DNA of 59,427 nucleotides, from the NCBI GenBank assembly GCA_035650495.1, contig DASRHK010000177.1, positions 1-59,427 on the forward strand, in the 5' to 3' direction. The stretch is from DASRHK01 sp035650495. Its GTDB lineage: Bacteria > Pseudomonadota > Gammaproteobacteria > Nevskiales > Nevskiaceae. The notes under the pieces were generated by a model that saw nothing but the letters and a program-made list of their open reading frames with translations, had not been told where the DNA came from and did not search any database. Shown piece by piece: positions 33,140 to 41,985 of this stretch (positions are counted from its first letter, which is position 1; each line of letters starts with the position of its first letter). Both the position numbers and the translations under genes were made by a program.

Positions 33140-33283
33140 TCGCGCTTCGCCGTCGTCGGGCATGCGCGCCGAGATCTCGTCGAGCGCGTCGAACTGACCG
33201 TCGTTGATCGCCCACATCAGCACCGCCGCCGCGCCGGCGACGAACAGAACGCCGAGCGGCACCAGCAGGAACAGGCTGCTCAT
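33140..33283 (-). CDS. ccoS: cbb3 oxidase maturation protein CcoS (stop codon lost)
   Basis: CcoS is a small membrane protein needed to insert heme and copper into cbb3 oxidase. The 48 recognisable residues are one hydrophobic helix (LVPLGVLFVAGAAAVLMWAI) followed by the hallmark NDGQFDALDE. The natural end should be at about 33137-33139, where a TGA is missing one base; as written the frame runs on as a meaningless Arg-rich tail to 32402. ATG 33283 overlaps the ccoI stop (ATGA). The membrane helix and hallmark are intact, so the protein could still work with a tail, or the lesion may be a sequencing error. Confidence 0.85.
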
Positions 33284-35475
33284 CGACGTCTCCACGGCGC
33301 GGGTGCGAGCCGCAGCGCGTTGGCCACGACCAGCAGCGAAGAGAGCGACATGCCGAGCGCCGCGAGCCAGGGGTGCAACAGGTTGGCAGCCGCGAGCGGC
33401 AGCACCGACAGGTTGTAGACCAGCGCCCACGCGAGGTTCTGCGCGATCAGCTTTTGCGAGTGTGCACCGGCGTCGAACATCGCAGGCAGCCCGCGCAACG
33501 AGTCGCCGATGAGGATCGCGTCGGCGCTGGATTGCGCGAGCGCGGCACCGGCCGGCATGACGACCGCGACGTCGGCGGCTCCGAGGAGCGGCGCGTCGTT
33601 GACGCCGTCGCCGACGGCCATCACGACGCGTCCTTGCTTGCGCAACGCCTGCAGGCGCGCGAGCTTCTGCTCCGGCGTCTGCCGCGCGGCGCGGCGATCG
33701 ATGCCGAGCTGATCGGCCAGGTGCGTCACCGGTCCCATCGCGTCGCCGCTCAGCAGATGGATCTCGCGTCCGCTGGCGCGCAACGCGCGCACGACCTCGG
33801 GCGCTTCGCCACGCTCCGCGGCGGCGAGCCCGAACAATGCCGCCGTCGTCGGATTGCCGAGCGCGATCCACGTGAGCTCGGGATTCGACTCGATCGCCTG
33901 CGCGATCCAGCTGTCCTCGACAGCGTTCGCGGCGCGCAGTGACCAGCGCGTGCCACCAACGTCGCCTTCCAGGCCGGCGCCTGGCGACTGACGCACGTCG
34001 CGAGCGACCAGCTGCGTCGGCGTCCTCGCGAACGCTCGCGCGATTGGATGGATGCCGCCGGCTTGGAGCGCGGCGGCGATCTCGAGGCAGCGGCGGTCGT
34101 CCACCCCGGGCGCGGTGACGATGTGGGAGACGCGCAGCTCGGTGCCGGTGAGCGTGCCGGTCTTGTCGAAGACGATGGTGTCGACCGCTGCGAGCCGCGA
34201 CAGGATGCGCGCGTGCACGACGAGGACGCCGTCGGCGGCGAGCTTCGACGTCGATGCGGCGAACACCGCAGGGACCGCGAGCGCGAGCGCGCAGGGACAG
34301 CTCGCGACCAGCACGGCGAGCGCGACCGAGATCGCGACGTCGGGCTCGGCGCGCCAGTGCCAGGCGCCGACGAGCGCCAGCGCCAGCACGATGCCGATGA
34401 ACCACGCCGCGACGCGATCGGAGAGCAGCGCGAACGCCGGGCGCTCGCTCTGCGCGTGGTGCAACAGCTGCGTGATCTGCGACAGGCGCGTCGATGCGCC
34501 GATGGCGGTGCAGCGCATGAGCAGGTTGCCGCTGCCGACGTTGAGACTGCCCGCGAGCATGCGATCGCCCGCGCGCCGCGTGACGGGCTTGCTCTCGCCG
34601 GTGAGCAGCGACTCGTCGAGCTCGCCCGGCTCGTCCATGACGACGCCGTCGATCGGGATGGCGGCGCCGGGCGCGACGATCACTTCGTCGCCGACGCGCA
34701 GCGCCGACACCGGCACCTGCTCGACCACCGCGTCGCGCCGGCGCATCGCGGTCAGCGTGACCTGTCCGGCGAGCACGCGCAGGCGCTCGCTCGCGGCCGC
34801 GCGCGTGCGGCCTTCGAAATAGCGGCCGATGCCGAGCAGCAGCACGAACATCGTCGCGGTGTCGAAATACAGCTCGCCGTCGCCCGACATCGTGCGCCAC
34901 GCGCTCGTGGCGTAGGCGACCACGAGCGCCAGCGCGACCGGTACATCCATGTTGACCATGCGGCTGCGCAGCGCCTGCGCCGCGCTGGCGAAGAACGGCC
35001 AGCCCGAATAGATCACGACCGGCGTCGCGAACAGCCATTGCGCGTAGCGCAGCAGCAGGGCGAGCGACGCGTCGATGCTGCCGGCGTGCGAGTAGGCCGG
35101 CCACGCCAGCATCATCACCTGCATGGAGCCGAGGACTGCGATGGCGATACGCCGCAAGGCGGCGCGCTGCTCGTTGGCCGGGCGCCGCAGCTCGGAGACC
35201 TGCGCGAGCACGCGCGGCTCGTAGCCGGATTGCTCCAGCGCGCCGAGGATCCGCGACAGCGGCGCCTCGCGCGAGGTCCAGTCGACTTCCGCGGTACGCG
35301 CGGCAAGGTTCACCTCGCCATGCACGCCGAGCTGATCGAACACTTTCTCCACGCGCGCGACGCAGCTGGCGCAATGCAGGCCCGGCAGCGACAGCAGCAG
35401 ATGGCGGCGGCCGCGCTCGTCGGCGGGACTGACGGTGTCGAGCAGCTCGGCGCGGTCGTAGATCGCCCAGTCCAC
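33280..35475 (-). CDS. ccoI: Copper-translocating P-type ATPase CcoI/FixI
   Basis: P1B-type ATPase of 731 residues that delivers copper for the cbb3 oxidase. An N-terminal heavy-metal-associated domain carries Cys35 and Cys38 (HCASC). The membrane domain has the ion-binding CPC motif (SCPCALALAV). The soluble part has TGES, the phosphorylated Asp in DKTGTLTG and GDGVNDAPLL. The start is GTG 35475, one base after the ccoG stop. The CPC motif and the surrounding cco genes make FixI more likely than a copper-export CopA. No ccoH lies between ccoG and ccoI, which is unusual. Confidence 0.95.
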   Translation of the reverse strand: MDWAIYDRAELLDTVSPADERGRRHLLLSLPGLHCASCVARVEKVFDQLGVHGEVNLAARTAEVDWTSREAPLSRILGALEQSGYEPRVLAQVSELRRPANEQRAALRRIAIAVLGSMQVMMLAWPAYSHAGSIDASLALLLRYAQWLFATPVVIYSGWPFFASAAQALRSRMVNMDVPVALALVVAYATSAWRTMSGDGELYFDTATMFVLLLGIGRYFEGRTRAAASERLRVLAGQVTLTAMRRRDAVVEQVPVSALRVGDEVIVAPGAAIPIDGVVMDEPGELDESLLTGESKPVTRRAGDRMLAGSLNVGSGNLLMRCTAIGASTRLSQITQLLHHAQSERPAFALLSDRVAAWFIGIVLALALVGAWHWRAEPDVAISVALAVLVASCPCALALAVPAVFAASTSKLAADGVLVVHARILSRLAAVDTIVFDKTGTLTGTELRVSHIVTAPGVDDRRCLEIAAALQAGGIHPIARAFARTPTQLVARDVRQSPGAGLEGDVGGTRWSLRAANAVEDSWIAQAIESNPELTWIALGNPTTAALFGLAAAERGEAPEVVRALRASGREIHLLSGDAMGPVTHLADQLGIDRRAARQTPEQKLARLQALRKQGRVVMAVGDGVNDAPLLGAADVAVVMPAGAALAQSSADAILIGDSLRGLPAMFDAGAHSQKLIAQNLAWALVYNLSVLPLAAANLLHPWLAALGMSLSSLLVVANALRLAPAPWRRR

Positions 35476-35476
35476 G

Positions 35477-36835
35477 TCAGTCCCCCGACAGGAAGCTCGC
35501 GGTGCGCTCGCGTGCGAGCCGCGGCGCGTCGTCGGCGACGATTGCGAACTCGGCCTTGCTCACGTGCGGCAGATCCTCTTCGGGCGCGCGAGCGGAGAGC
35601 GTCACCGCGCGCTGCTCGCCGGCATCGAGATGCACGCGCGAGGGATCGAGCGCGAGCGCGCGGCCATCCGGGAGGCGCGCCGAAAGCAGGAAGTCGTGTT
35701 CCCGCCGGTCCTGGTTGGCGAGCTTCACCGTGTAGACGTTCTCGACGGTCTCGTCGGCGAGCTCGCGATAGAGCGAATGCCGATCGCGGATGACGTCGAA
35801 CTCGAGCGGTGTGCGCAGGAAGATCGCCACGCCGAGCGCGCAGGCGACGACGAGCCACACTGCGCCGTAGCCGATCGTGCGCCCGCGCAGCAGGCGGAAC
35901 TTCTCGCTCTTCTCCGAGCGCAGCGTCGTGTAGCGGATCAGGCCGCGTGGCTTGTGCACGCTGTCCATCACGCCATTGCACGCGTCGATGCACGCAGCGC
36001 AAGCGATGCACTCGTACTGCAGGCCCTTGCGGATGTCGATGCCGGCCGGGCAGACCTGGACGCACATGGAGCAGTCGACGCAGTCGCCGGCCTTCGCGAG
36101 CTTCTTCGCGGCGCTCTTGCGCGGCTCACCGCGCTGCGCGTCGTAGGAAATGATCAGCGTGTCGCGATCGAACATCGCGGACTGGAAGCGCGCATACGGG
36201 CACATGTACTTGCAGACCTGCTCGCGCAGGAATCCCGCGTTGCCCCAGGTGGCGAAGCCGTAGAACAGTCCCCAGAACAGCGGCCAGCCGGTCAGCTCGC
36301 CGTGCAGCGCCGCCGGGAACAGCTCGTGCGCCGGCACGAAGTAAGCGACGAACGTGAGTCCGGTGAGCAATCCGGACGCCGCCCACGCGGCGTGCTTCGC
36401 CGACTTGCGGGCGATCTTGTTGGCGCTCCACGGCGCGCGATCGAGCTTGATGCGCGCGTGGCGATCGCCTTCGATCAGATGCTCGATCCACAGGAACGCT
36501 TCGGTCCACACCGTCTGCGGGCAGGCGTAGCCACACCACAGGCGGCCGGCAAGGCTCGTGAACAGGAACAGCGTCAGCGCGGCGAGCAGCAGCAGCCACG
36601 ACAACAGATACAGGTCCTGCGGGACGAGCTCGAGCCCGAACACATGGAAGTGGCGATGCGGCAGGTCGAGCCACACGAGCGGCGTGCCGCCGATCGAGAT
36701 CCACGGCGTGACGTAGTAGAAGCCGAGCAGCGCGCTCATCGCTGCGACGCGCAGCTTCGCGTAGCGGCCATGCGCGAGACGCGGATGGATCTTCGCCGCC
36801 GATTCGAACAGCGCGACGCCGCCGTCAGTGCCCAT
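35477..36835 (-). CDS. ccoG: CcoG/RdxA iron-sulfur protein of cbb3 assembly
   Basis: Membrane-bound ferredoxin-like protein of 452 residues; CcoG reduces Cu(II) to Cu(I) for cbb3 assembly. Helices at about residues 32-55 and 75-100 precede a Cys motif GRLWCGYACPQT, then two [4Fe-4S] motifs, CVDCSMCVQVCP and CIACAACIDACN, and a C-terminal Ig-like FixG domain (about 330-452). I start at ATG 36835; ATG 36850 is an alternative. The gene overlaps the end of the small membrane gene upstream by 11 bases. The FixH partner usually encoded next is missing. Confidence 0.95.
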   Translation of the reverse strand: MGTDGGVALFESAAKIHPRLAHGRYAKLRVAAMSALLGFYYVTPWISIGGTPLVWLDLPHRHFHVFGLELVPQDLYLLSWLLLLAALTLFLFTSLAGRLWCGYACPQTVWTEAFLWIEHLIEGDRHARIKLDRAPWSANKIARKSAKHAAWAASGLLTGLTFVAYFVPAHELFPAALHGELTGWPLFWGLFYGFATWGNAGFLREQVCKYMCPYARFQSAMFDRDTLIISYDAQRGEPRKSAAKKLAKAGDCVDCSMCVQVCPAGIDIRKGLQYECIACAACIDACNGVMDSVHKPRGLIRYTTLRSEKSEKFRLLRGRTIGYGAVWLVVACALGVAIFLRTPLEFDVIRDRHSLYRELADETVENVYTVKLANQDRREHDFLLSARLPDGRALALDPSRVHLDAGEQRAVTLSARAPEEDLPHVSKAEFAIVADDAPRLARERTASFLSGD

Positions 36836-37112
36836 CGAGATCGGCCTCATCACGCGGCGGGCTTGCGAGTGCCGCCGCAAAGAGGGCGGGCACCGCCGAC
36901 AAGGCCCACGCAATGAAGAAGAACCGGGACAGATGGGCGAGATCGGTCGCAGTCGGCCAGAACGCGCCGACGAACGCCAGCCACGCGATGAGCAGCACGA
37001 CGCCGCCGAGGAAGCTCGACCACAGCACGATGGCGGTGAAGCGGATGCGACGGCTCTGTTCGAGCGCTCTGCCGCGCGGTGCGCTGCCCTCAGGGATTTG
37101 CGGCGGACTCAT
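36825..37112 (-). CDS. Small two-helix membrane protein within the cco operon
   Basis: The 95-residue protein has two hydrophobic helices (IVLWSSFLGGVVLLIAWLAF, about residues 27-48, and FFFIAWALSAVPALFAAALA, about 63-84) and polar ends. I do not recognise a family. It sits between ccoP and ccoG, overlapping ccoP by 23 bases and ccoG by 11, which makes it very probably translated. It does not look like CcoH (about 160 residues with one N-terminal helix and a soluble domain). A cbb3 subunit or assembly helper role is inference from place alone. Confidence 0.7.
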   Translation of the reverse strand: MSPPQIPEGSAPRGRALEQSRRIRFTAIVLWSSFLGGVVLLIAWLAFVGAFWPTATDLAHLSRFFFIAWALSAVPALFAAALASPPRDEADLDGH

Positions 37113-37992
37113 TGGCATGCGACAGCCCGTAGACGTAGGCGCCGACGATGCGGATGTCGTCGGCGGACAGGATCGACGCGTGCGCCGGCATCGTGCTGGT
37201 GCGGCCGAACACGATCGTGTCGTGGATGCGATTGCGCGAGCCACCGTGCAGCCAGACGTCGTCGGTGAGATTGGCCGAGCCGAGCTGCTGATTGCCTTTG
37301 CCGTCGGCGCCGTGGCACGCGGCGCAGGTGACGTTGAACTGCTGCATCGCGCGCTCCCGGGTCGCGCGATCGAGATCCGGATCCGACCAGTGCTTCACCA
37401 GCATCTCGAGGTCGTCGGCCTGCTGCGCGCTGAGCGCGCCGAGGAACGCCGGCATCTGGCCACGACGGCCGTTGGTGATCGACGCCAGGATGTCTTCAGG
37501 CTTGCCGCCGTAGAGCCAATCGCCGTCGGTGAGATTCGGGAAGCCGAGCGCGCCGCGCGCGTCGGTGCCGTGACAGCCGGCGCAGTTGCGCAGGAACACG
37601 TCGCGCCCGATCGAGCGCGCGCCGCTGTCGCGCACGAGCTCCTCGAAGGTCTCGCGCTTGAAGGTCGCGTAGAGCGCGTCGTGCTTCGCGAGGATGGCGT
37701 GCAGTCGCTCGTCGCGCTCGGACTCCTGCGTCCAGCCCGCGCGGCCGGGGAAGTTGCCGAGGCCGGGGAACACCACGAGATAGCCGATGCCGAACACCAC
37801 CGTCAGCACGAACAGGTTGAACCACCACTTCGGCAGCGGGTTGTTGAGCTCCTTGAGATCACCGTCCCACACGTGACCGGTGTCGCCCGGCGCGTCGCCT
37901 TTGCGCCTGGAGTTGCCGAGCAGCAGCCACATCGAGCCGATGATCGACGCGATGGTGACGACGACGACGAACCAGTGCCAGAAAACGCTCAT
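37090..37992 (-). CDS. ccoP: cbb3 oxidase diheme cytochrome c subunit CcoP
   Basis: Subunit of 300 residues that passes electrons to CcoO/CcoN. Two N-terminal helices (FWHWFVVVVTIASIIGSMW and FNLFVLTVVFGIGYLVVF) flank the family motif DLKELNNPLPKWW. Two c-type heme sites follow: CAGCHGTD and CAACHGAD, each with a later axial Met (GQMPAFLGAL and TSTMPAHA). ATG 37992 overlaps the ccoQ stop (ATGA). Length and layout are standard. Confidence 0.96.
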   Translation of the reverse strand: MSVFWHWFVVVVTIASIIGSMWLLLGNSRRKGDAPGDTGHVWDGDLKELNNPLPKWWFNLFVLTVVFGIGYLVVFPGLGNFPGRAGWTQESERDERLHAILAKHDALYATFKRETFEELVRDSGARSIGRDVFLRNCAGCHGTDARGALGFPNLTDGDWLYGGKPEDILASITNGRRGQMPAFLGALSAQQADDLEMLVKHWSDPDLDRATRERAMQQFNVTCAACHGADGKGNQQLGSANLTDDVWLHGGSRNRIHDTIVFGRTSTMPAHASILSADDIRIVGAYVYGLSHANESAANP

Positions 37993-38126
37993 CGCGTCGT
38001 CTCCTCGTCGACGAGCGGCATCGCCGCATGGCGGCCGAACGCTTCGTGCCGGCGCGGCGACCAGGCCCATCGGACCAGGCCGGCGAACGCGAGCATGAGA
38101 ATGCTGACGACGATTCCGCTGATCAT
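37989..38126 (-). CDS. ccoQ: cbb3 oxidase small subunit CcoQ
   Basis: Protein of 45 residues with one helix (ISGIVVSILMLAFAGLVRWAW) followed by a short polar tail, typical of CcoQ/FixQ, which stabilises the oxidase. Its start overlaps the ccoO stop (ATGA) and its stop overlaps the ccoP start. Identity rests on size, helix and place. Confidence 0.9.
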   Translation of the reverse strand: MISGIVVSILMLAFAGLVRWAWSPRRHEAFGRHAAMPLVDEETTR

Positions 38127-38716
38127 TGCGCGGCTCCCAGTCCCTGCAGGTAGGCGATCACCGCGTCCATCTTCGATTTGCCTTGCACGTCTCCGGACGC
38201 GGCGGCGATCTGCGCATCGGTGTACGGAACGCCCACGTGCGACAGCGCGCGCATCTCGGCGGTGACGTCGTCGCCATCGAGCTGCTGCTGCGCGAGCCAG
38301 CCGTACGCCGGCATGTTCGATTCCGGCACGACGTCGCGCGGATTGTTGAGATGCAGGCGATGCCAGTCGTCGCTGTAGCGCCTGCCCACGCGCGCGAGAT
38401 CCGGTCCCGTGCGCTTGGAGCCCCACTGGAACGGATGGTCGTACGCCGATTCGGCATCGGTGGAGGCGGGCCCGTAGCGCAGCACTTCCTCGGGCAGCGA
38501 GCGGATCATCTGCGAGTGGCAGTTGTAGCAGCCCTCGCGGATGTAGACATCGCGACCGGCGACCTCGAGCGGCGTGCGCAGCCGGACGTCGGCGACGGGC
38601 GCCGCCGCCTTCTGCGCGATCAGCGGCACGATCTCGACGAAGCCGCCGAAGCTGATCGCGATGGCGATGAAGATCGCGAGCAGGCCGACGTTGCGCTCGA
38701 TCTGTTCGTGCGTCAT
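38123..38716 (-). CDS. ccoO: cbb3 oxidase monoheme cytochrome c subunit CcoO
   Basis: Subunit of 197 residues with an N-terminal membrane anchor (GLLAIFIAIAISFGGFVEIVPL) and a heme c site in REGCYNCHSQMIR, then WGSKRTGPDLARVG and the axial Met in PESNMPAYGWL. This is the canonical FixO pattern. The start overlaps the ccoN stop (ATGA). Confidence 0.97.
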   Translation of the reverse strand: MTHEQIERNVGLLAIFIAIAISFGGFVEIVPLIAQKAAAPVADVRLRTPLEVAGRDVYIREGCYNCHSQMIRSLPEEVLRYGPASTDAESAYDHPFQWGSKRTGPDLARVGRRYSDDWHRLHLNNPRDVVPESNMPAYGWLAQQQLDGDDVTAEMRALSHVGVPYTDAQIAAASGDVQGKSKMDAVIAYLQGLGAAQ

Positions 38717-40143
38717 GCGTGCGCTCCTTCAGCGATCGCCGAGGTCTCGCGCGCCGGCTCGGCGATCGTCTTCCACACGTTCCACGCCATCACCAGCATT
38801 CCGGACAGATAGACCACGCCGCCGGCGAGGCGCACTTCGTAGAACGGATAGGTCGCCTTCAGCGATTCGATGAACGCGTAAGTGAGCGTGCCGTCGTCGT
38901 TGACGGCGCGCCACATGAGTCCCTGCATCACGCCGGCGATCCACATCGCGGTGATGTAGACGACGGTGCCGATGGTCGCGAGCCAGAAGTGAAGGTTGAT
39001 CGCCGGCACGCTGTACATCGCCGGGCGATGCCACAGGCGCGGGATCAGCATGTAGATCGCGCCGACCGAGATCATCGCGACCCAGCCGAGCGCGCCGGAG
39101 TGCACGTGGCCGATGGTCCAGTCGGTGTAGTGCGACAGCGCGTTGACCGTCTTGATCGACATCATCGGCCCTTCGAAGGTCGACATGCCGTAGAACGACA
39201 GCGAGACGATCAGGAATTTCAGGATCGGGTCTTCGCGCAACTTATGCCACGCGCCCGACAGCGTCATGATGCCGTTGATCATGCCGCCCCACGAGGGCGC
39301 GAGCAGCATCAGCGAGAACACCATGCCGAGCGACTGCACCCAGTCGGGCAGCGCGGTGTAGTGCAGGTGATGCGGGCCTGCCCACATGTAGATCGCGATC
39401 AGCGACCAGAAGTGGACGATCGACAGCCGATACGAATAGATCGGCCGGCCGGCCTGCTTGGGCACGAAGTAATACATGATCCCGAGGAAGCCGGCGGTGA
39501 GGAAGAAGCCGACCGCGTTGTGGCCGTACCACCACTGCACCATCGCGTCGACCGCGCCGCCGTACGCCGAGTAGCTCTTGGTGAGCGAGATCGGGATCGC
39601 TGCGCTGTTGACGATGTGCAGGAGCGCGACCGCGATGATGAACGCGCCGTAGAACCAGTTGGCGACGTAGATGTGCTTCACTTTGCGTAGCGCGATGGTT
39701 CCGAAGAAGACGACGCCATACGCGACCCAGACGAGCGCGATCAGGATGTCGATCGGCCACTCGAGCTCCGCATACTCCTTGCCCTGCGTCATGCCCATCG
39801 GCAGCGTGATCGCCGCGGCGACGATCACCGCCTGCCAGCCCCAGAAGGTGAACGCGGCGAGCTTCGGCCAGAACAGCGGCGCCTGGCAGGTGCGCTGCAC
39901 GACCCAGTAGCTGGTCGCGAACAGCGCGCAGCCGCCGAACGCGAAGATCACCGCATTGGTGTGCAGCGGTCGCAGGCGGCCGTAGGAGAACCATGGCGCG
40001 ACATTGAGCTCGGGCCAGATCAGCTGCGCGGCGATGACGACGCCGACCAGCATGCCGACGATGCCCCAGACGACGGTCATCACCGAGAATTGCGCGACCA
40101 CGCGATCGTGATAGATCGGGGGCTGGGTCGCTGTCGATTCCAT
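38713..40143 (-). CDS. ccoN: cbb3 oxidase catalytic subunit CcoN
   Basis: Heme-copper oxidase subunit I of 476 residues with 12 helices; reduces O2 at very low concentrations while conserving energy. Conserved His-bearing parts include PLHTNAVIF, VQWWYGHNAVGFF, AGPHHLHYT and IGHVHSGALGW, which carry the low-spin heme, CuB and heme b3 ligands. It starts at ATG 40143, preceded by GGAGG-like GGAGGGAGCGCA. The FNR box centred 78.5 bases upstream, with -10 AAGAAT at 40187-40192, matches strong low-oxygen induction. It heads the cco operon through tauE. Confidence 0.97.
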   Translation of the reverse strand: MESTATQPPIYHDRVVAQFSVMTVVWGIVGMLVGVVIAAQLIWPELNVAPWFSYGRLRPLHTNAVIFAFGGCALFATSYWVVQRTCQAPLFWPKLAAFTFWGWQAVIVAAAITLPMGMTQGKEYAELEWPIDILIALVWVAYGVVFFGTIALRKVKHIYVANWFYGAFIIAVALLHIVNSAAIPISLTKSYSAYGGAVDAMVQWWYGHNAVGFFLTAGFLGIMYYFVPKQAGRPIYSYRLSIVHFWSLIAIYMWAGPHHLHYTALPDWVQSLGMVFSLMLLAPSWGGMINGIMTLSGAWHKLREDPILKFLIVSLSFYGMSTFEGPMMSIKTVNALSHYTDWTIGHVHSGALGWVAMISVGAIYMLIPRLWHRPAMYSVPAINLHFWLATIGTVVYITAMWIAGVMQGLMWRAVNDDGTLTYAFIESLKATYPFYEVRLAGGVVYLSGMLVMAWNVWKTIAEPARETSAIAEGAHA

Positions 40144-40214
40144 TGCGCTCCCTCCGTGGTGCGCGGACTGCGCGAGAGGTGATCGCATTCTTGGCGCGCG
40201 AGGCGACCGCGGCA

Positions 40215-40228
40215 TTGACCTGCGTCAA
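40215..40228 (-). promoter_or_regulatory. FNR-type box driving ccoNOQP
   Basis: TTGACCTGCGTCAA. A centre at -41.5 places -10 AAGAAT (4 of 6 consensus bases) at 40187-40192 and the transcript start near 40180, giving a 37-base leader to ccoN. The box overlaps the end of the upstream Cys4 membrane-protein gene by four bases. Confidence 0.85.
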
Positions 40229-40584
40229 TCCTCGCGTGCGGTCCTCTCGCGCTCGATCGCAGCTCGATTCGGGCAGAACGCGATCGAGCGCCCTTCGTCG
40301 TCGGCGAGCACGGCGTCGCAGCGATGACGCTCGGTGCAGCCTTCGCAGCGCGTGAGCTCTGCGCGAATCTCGCTGGCCGCATGCGTCTTCAGATAGGCGG
40401 CGGGGTCGATGTCGTGGCGCGCGAGCATGCGCGAGAAATTCGTCCGCGCCAGCCGCCGGGCGAGCAGGGGACGCAGCAGCCGCGCGACGGGCTCGGAATC
40501 GAAAATGAGGAAGCAGGCTTCGAGGACCACGCAGGCGATCCAGCAGCCGATCACCATCGAGGCGAATGGCGAAGGCGAATCCAC
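40225..40584 (-). CDS. Membrane-anchored Cys4 protein B (DUF6455-like)
   Basis: The 119-residue protein has one N-terminal helix (MVIGCWIACVVLEACFLIF) and a soluble tail. The tail contains Cys80-x2-Cys83-x5-Cys89-x14-Cys104, written CEGCTERHRC and FCPN, and a preceding segment FSRMLARHDIDPAAYL. It is a clear paralogue of the protein encoded at 41978-42379, sharing the Cys spacing, CD after the third Cys, FCPN and the following R-x-AI. The C-x2-C-x5-C spacing equals that of FNR and suggests an Fe-S or zinc site on the cytoplasmic side (inference). Start GTG 40584 has AGGGA eight bases upstream. It follows hemN by nine bases and precedes the ccoN promoter. Function is unknown. Confidence 0.8.
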   Translation of the reverse strand: MDSPSPFASMVIGCWIACVVLEACFLIFDSEPVARLLRPLLARRLARTNFSRMLARHDIDPAAYLKTHAASEIRAELTRCEGCTERHRCDAVLADDEGRSIAFCPNRAAIERERTARED

Positions 40585-40593
40585 TGCGAATCC

Positions 40594-41985
40594 CTAAACG
40601 ACGCGTGAGTAGCGCGGCGTCGCCGGCGTCGTCGTCGGGAGATAGGCGTCGAACACGCGCGCGACAGCCCGCAGCAGGAACTGTCCGCGCGGCATGACGC
40701 GGATCCGGCGCTCGTCGAGCTCCACCAGCGCGTCGCGGGAAAGCGCGTCGAGCTCGCGCAGCTCGGGTCCGAAATGCTCCGCGAAGCGCAGGTGATGCCG
40801 CGACTCGATGCCGGCGACGTCGACCTCGCCATGGCACATGAGCCCGGCGATGACGTCGGCGCGCGCGCGATCGTCCGGCGTCAGGCGCATGCCGCGCGCG
40901 ACCGGCAGCTCGCCGTGGTCGATGGCGCGGTAATAGAGATCGAGATCGCGGGTGTTCTGCGAATAGACGTCGCCAATGTGGCCGATCGCGCTCATGCCGA
41001 GCCCCAGCAGATCGAGCCCGCCCCGCGTCGAATAGCCCTGGAAGTTGCGCTGCAGCCCGCCGTTGCGCCGTGCGATCGCGAGCTCGTCGTCCGGCAGGGC
41101 GAAGTGATCGAGCCCGATGTATTGGTAGCCGGCCGCGGTCAGCTTCTCGACGACCAGCGCGAAGAGCGCGAGCTTCTGCTCACCGCGCGGCAGCTGCGAT
41201 TCGTCGATCTGCCGCTGCGCCTTGAACTGGCGCGGCAGGTGCGCGTAGCTGTAGGCCGCGACACGATCCGGCCGGACCATGGTGATGAGATCCAGCGTCG
41301 CGCCGAAGCTCTGCACGGTCTGCAGCGGCAGGCCGTAGATGAGGTCGACCGAGATCGACGCGAAGCCGCTGCGACGCGCGGCACCGATCAGCTCGAGGGT
41401 GTCGGACGTCGATTGCACGCGATTCACCGCTTCCTGCACGCGCGCGTCGAAGTCCTGCACGCCGAGGGAGAGCCGGTTGAAGCCGAGATCCGCGAGACGC
41501 TCGATGGTCCCCGCATGCACCGTGCGCGGATCGACCTCGATGGAGTACTCGCGGGAATCCTGCTCCGAGACCTGGAAGTGACGAGACAGATGATCGATCA
41601 CGCGGTGCAACTGCGCGGTCGTGAAGAACGTCGGCGTGCCGCCGCCGAAATGCAGTTGCTCGATCGGGCGGGCGCCGAGCAGCGCACCCTGCATCGCGAT
41701 CTCGCCCTCGAGCCGCCGCAGGTACGCATCGGCGGCGAGCGGCTGGCGTGTGATCACCCGCGTGCAGGCGCAGTAGTAGCAGGGGCTCGTGCAGAACGGT
41801 ACATGCATGTAGACCGACAGCGGGTCGCCCGCATGCGCGGCTCGCCGCGCCGTCGCCGCCGCGATGAAGTCCTGCGCGTGGAAGTCGTCGCGGAATTCCG
41901 CCGCGGTCGGATACGACGTGTAGCGCGGGCCAGGCCGGTCGTAGCGCGCAATGAGGCCCGGGTCGAAGACGCTCGCCTCAGCCAT
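40594..41985 (-). CDS. hemN: Oxygen-independent coproporphyrinogen III oxidase
   Basis: Radical-SAM enzyme of 463 residues that makes protoporphyrinogen IX without oxygen, supplying heme for cbb3. The Fe-S motif is CTSPCYYCAC (C-x3-C-x2-C plus the extra Cys), with MHVPFC before it, FGGGTPTF after it, and the HemN C-terminal domain (LLGLGMSAIGHIGD). It starts at ATG 41985, overlapping the Cys4 protein A stop by eight bases, so the two are coupled. It is part of the operon driven by the FNR box at 42432. Confidence 0.96.
   Translation of the reverse strand: MAEASVFDPGLIARYDRPGPRYTSYPTAAEFRDDFHAQDFIAAATARRAAHAGDPLSVYMHVPFCTSPCYYCACTRVITRQPLAADAYLRRLEGEIAMQGALLGARPIEQLHFGGGTPTFFTTAQLHRVIDHLSRHFQVSEQDSREYSIEVDPRTVHAGTIERLADLGFNRLSLGVQDFDARVQEAVNRVQSTSDTLELIGAARRSGFASISVDLIYGLPLQTVQSFGATLDLITMVRPDRVAAYSYAHLPRQFKAQRQIDESQLPRGEQKLALFALVVEKLTAAGYQYIGLDHFALPDDELAIARRNGGLQRNFQGYSTRGGLDLLGLGMSAIGHIGDVYSQNTRDLDLYYRAIDHGELPVARGMRLTPDDRARADVIAGLMCHGEVDVAGIESRHHLRFAEHFGPELRELDALSRDALVELDERRIRVMPRGQFLLRAVARVFDAYLPTTTPATPRYSRVV

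Noticed and set aside
33280..35475. CopA-type copper export ATPase
   Set aside because: Its place right after ccoG and before ccoS, in a cco operon, fits CcoI.
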